From Candidatus Firestonebacteria bacterium RIFOXYA2_FULL_40_8 (lineage in GTDB: Bacteria; Oederibacteriota; D2-FULL-39-29), in assembly GCA_001778355.1 (NCBI GenBank), contig MFGS01000097.1:1-6681 (forward strand): a stretch of DNA of 6,681 bases. Direction: 5' to 3'. Shown piece after piece: positions 5,373 through 6,681 of this stretch; the first letter of the stretch is position 1; each line of letters starts with the position of its first letter. A program made the translations under genes and the position numbers. Under the pieces are notes generated by a model. The model saw nothing but the letters and a program-made list of their open reading frames with translations. It searched no databases and was not told the origin of the DNA.

Positions 5373-6681
5373 ATGGTTCCACAGAGAAAAGACAAAGTAA
5401 ATCCGGTAATACTATTTGTTATTTTCGCGCTCCTTTGTTTTATTATTTCCCTTGTCGGACACTTCTTCTACGGGTATGAACACAAAAGGATAATAAATCA
5501 GAGGGAAACTGAATTATTTGCAATTTCAAAGTTGAAATCCGATCAGATTGTGCAGTGGCGGAATGAAAAACTTTCCTATGCGAAGATTCTTATGGCGGGA
5601 ACGCCTAATACCGAATTTGTCAGAAGCTTTTTGTCCGACAGATCAAATTCGGCTCTTAAGAACAAGGTTATTGCACGGCTTGAATCCTACCGCTCCGTCG
5701 GCAACTTCAGAGGTGCCCTGCTTTTAACTCCGGACGGCGTTCAAATACTGGAGGCCGGTGAAGTTGAAGGAGAACTTGACCCTGAAGTTACCGGCAAAAT
5801 AAAAGCATGCTCTAAATTTAAGAAGATAGAAATAATTGATATTCATGAAAGCGGGAAAGAAAGGGCACACCGTATGGATATTCTGGTGCCTCTCAAACTC
5901 AAAGAAGCGGGCAAGGATATAATTGTTGCTGTAGTTCTTCTTTGTGTTGACCCTGCTGATTTTCTCTTTCCTTTGATACAGGCCTGGCCGACGGCGAGCC
6001 CTTCTTCCGAGACACTTCTAGTCAGGAGAGATGGAAATGAAATTGTTTATTTGAATGAATTAAGGCACAAAAAAGACACTGCGTTAAAATTAAGAGTTTC
6101 TCTGAAAAGAACAGACGTACCGGCTGTCCGCGCCGTCTTAGGTTTTGAAGGTGTTCTTGACGGGGTGGATTATAGGAGTGTAAAGGTTATTTCGGCGGTA
6201 AGAAAGGTCCCCGATTCTCCCTGGTTTTTAGTCGCAAAAACAGATTTGATAGAAATGGAAGAACCTCTCAAAGAGCGCTTATTTATTATCATAGTCATAA
6301 TAATTGCCGTTATTATTATGTTCGGTTCCGGATTGTCCTATTACTGGGTAACTCAAAAAAATGGATGGCTGAAACAAATGTATGAGTATGAAGTTGAACA
6401 AAAGGCTCTGTCAAAAAGCTATGAATACATCACTAAATATGCCAACGATATTATATTTTTGGCTGATAAAAACTACAAGCTGGTCTTTGCCAATGAGAAA
6501 GCTTCGGAAGTATACGGTTACACGCATGCCGAGTTAATGAATATGAGTATAAAGGATTTGCGTGCTCCCGAGGTTAAGGACAAAGTCGCTGCAGATATGA
6601 CAGAAGCAGAGAAACAAGGCGGCATAGTTATGGAAACACTTCATCAAAAGAAGGATGGCACGGTTTTTCCTATAGAAAGCA
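5373..6681 (+). CDS. Membrane sensor with periplasmic double-Cache domain and cytoplasmic PAS domain, 3' truncated
   Basis: The frame is open from the ATG at 5373 to the right edge: 436 whole codons with no stop. The upstream in-frame stop at 5358-5360 makes 5373 the first possible ATG; a weak AGGA lies at 5359-5362. Residues ~12-33 are a transmembrane helix (VILFVIFALLCFIISLVG). Residues ~34-302 form the extracytoplasmic domain; its distal part carries a recognisable motif block (LIQAWPTASPSSETLLVRRD, then YLNELRHKKDTALKLR, PAVRAVLGFEGV and SPWFLVAKTD) that I know from double-Cache sensor proteins. Residues 303-326 are the second transmembrane helix (LFIIIVIIIAVIIMFGSG). Residues ~350-418 are a PAS domain (YITKYANDIIFLADKNYKLV, then FANEKASEVYGYTHAEL), with the PAC region beginning HQKKDGTVFPIES at the edge. 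The output module is outside the window; histidine kinase is most common for this layout, but GGDEF or hybrid kinase is possible. Role: sensing a periplasmic ligand and signalling to the cytoplasm. Confidence 0.82.
   Translation, partial: MVPQRKDKVNPVILFVIFALLCFIISLVGHFFYGYEHKRIINQRETELFAISKLKSDQIVQWRNEKLSYAKILMAGTPNTEFVRSFLSDRSNSALKNKVIARLESYRSVGNFRGALLLTPDGVQILEAGEVEGELDPEVTGKIKACSKFKKIEIIDIHESGKERAHRMDILVPLKLKEAGKDIIVAVVLLCVDPADFLFPLIQAWPTASPSSETLLVRRDGNEIVYLNELRHKKDTALKLRVSLKRTDVPAVRAVLGFEGVLDGVDYRSVKVISAVRKVPDSPWFLVAKTDLIEMEEPLKERLFIIIVIIIAVIIMFGSGLSYYWVTQKNGWLKQMYEYEVEQKALSKSYEYITKYANDIIFLADKNYKLVFANEKASEVYGYTHAELMNMSIKDLRAPEVKDKVAADMTEAEKQGGIVMETLHQKKDGTVFPIES

Overview
The window reads as an AT-rich (by eye roughly 40% GC) piece of a diderm (Gram-negative-type) bacterial genome, probably a draft or metagenome-assembled genome of a little-cultured lineage. 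The clues are a secreted protein with a FlgD-like C-terminal module, a remnant of a periplasmic adaptor/ABC exporter, a large double-Cache/PAS sensor, and a glycoside-hydrolase tail of a kind I associate with Lentisphaerae/Planctomycetes/Firestonebacteria-like genomes. The phylum cannot be fixed from this sequence; that is inference.

Layout. 1-686 (+) is the 3' end of a large glycoside-hydrolase-like protein carrying two beta-sandwich (jelly-roll) modules. A strong hairpin at 703-743 separates it from a convergent minus-strand gene (742-1862) for an M14 zinc carboxypeptidase of the cytosolic-carboxypeptidase type. Its catalytic motifs are intact, but the frame is broken by an apparent one-base loss near 1745-1757, so the open frame that seems to start at 1902 has a meaningless N-terminus. 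The 1863-2063 divergent intergenic region holds a promoter for each direction and a tandem 20-bp repeat. 2064-3923 (+) encodes a secreted beta-propeller + FN3 + FlgD-like protein, closed by a strong terminator (3967-4002).

Region 4007-4801 is the oddest part. A good promoter and ribosome binding site lead into a dead gene: an HlyD/MacA-type membrane-fusion protein with an extra A in a poly-A run after the start codon, an in-frame TAA at 4370-4372, and a coiled-coil hairpin that runs directly into the last ~70 residues of a LolD/MacB-type ABC ATPase (from the D-loop on, with the H-loop His replaced by Asn). It looks like the scar of an in-frame deletion that fused two neighbouring exporter genes and was followed by decay. 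Sixteen bases further on is an intact ferritin-like (rubrerythrin-type) four-helix protein (4818-5294), then the start of a membrane sensor with a periplasmic double-Cache domain and a cytoplasmic PAS domain (5373 to the window end, truncated).

How the parts work together: the glycoside hydrolase and the propeller protein suggest polysaccharide handling at the cell surface; the ferritin-like protein and the sensor suggest stress or environmental sensing. There is no strong sign of one coherent multi-gene system. The most interesting material is the decayed exporter fusion, the frameshifted peptidase with a probable leaderless promoter, and the operator-like repeats.
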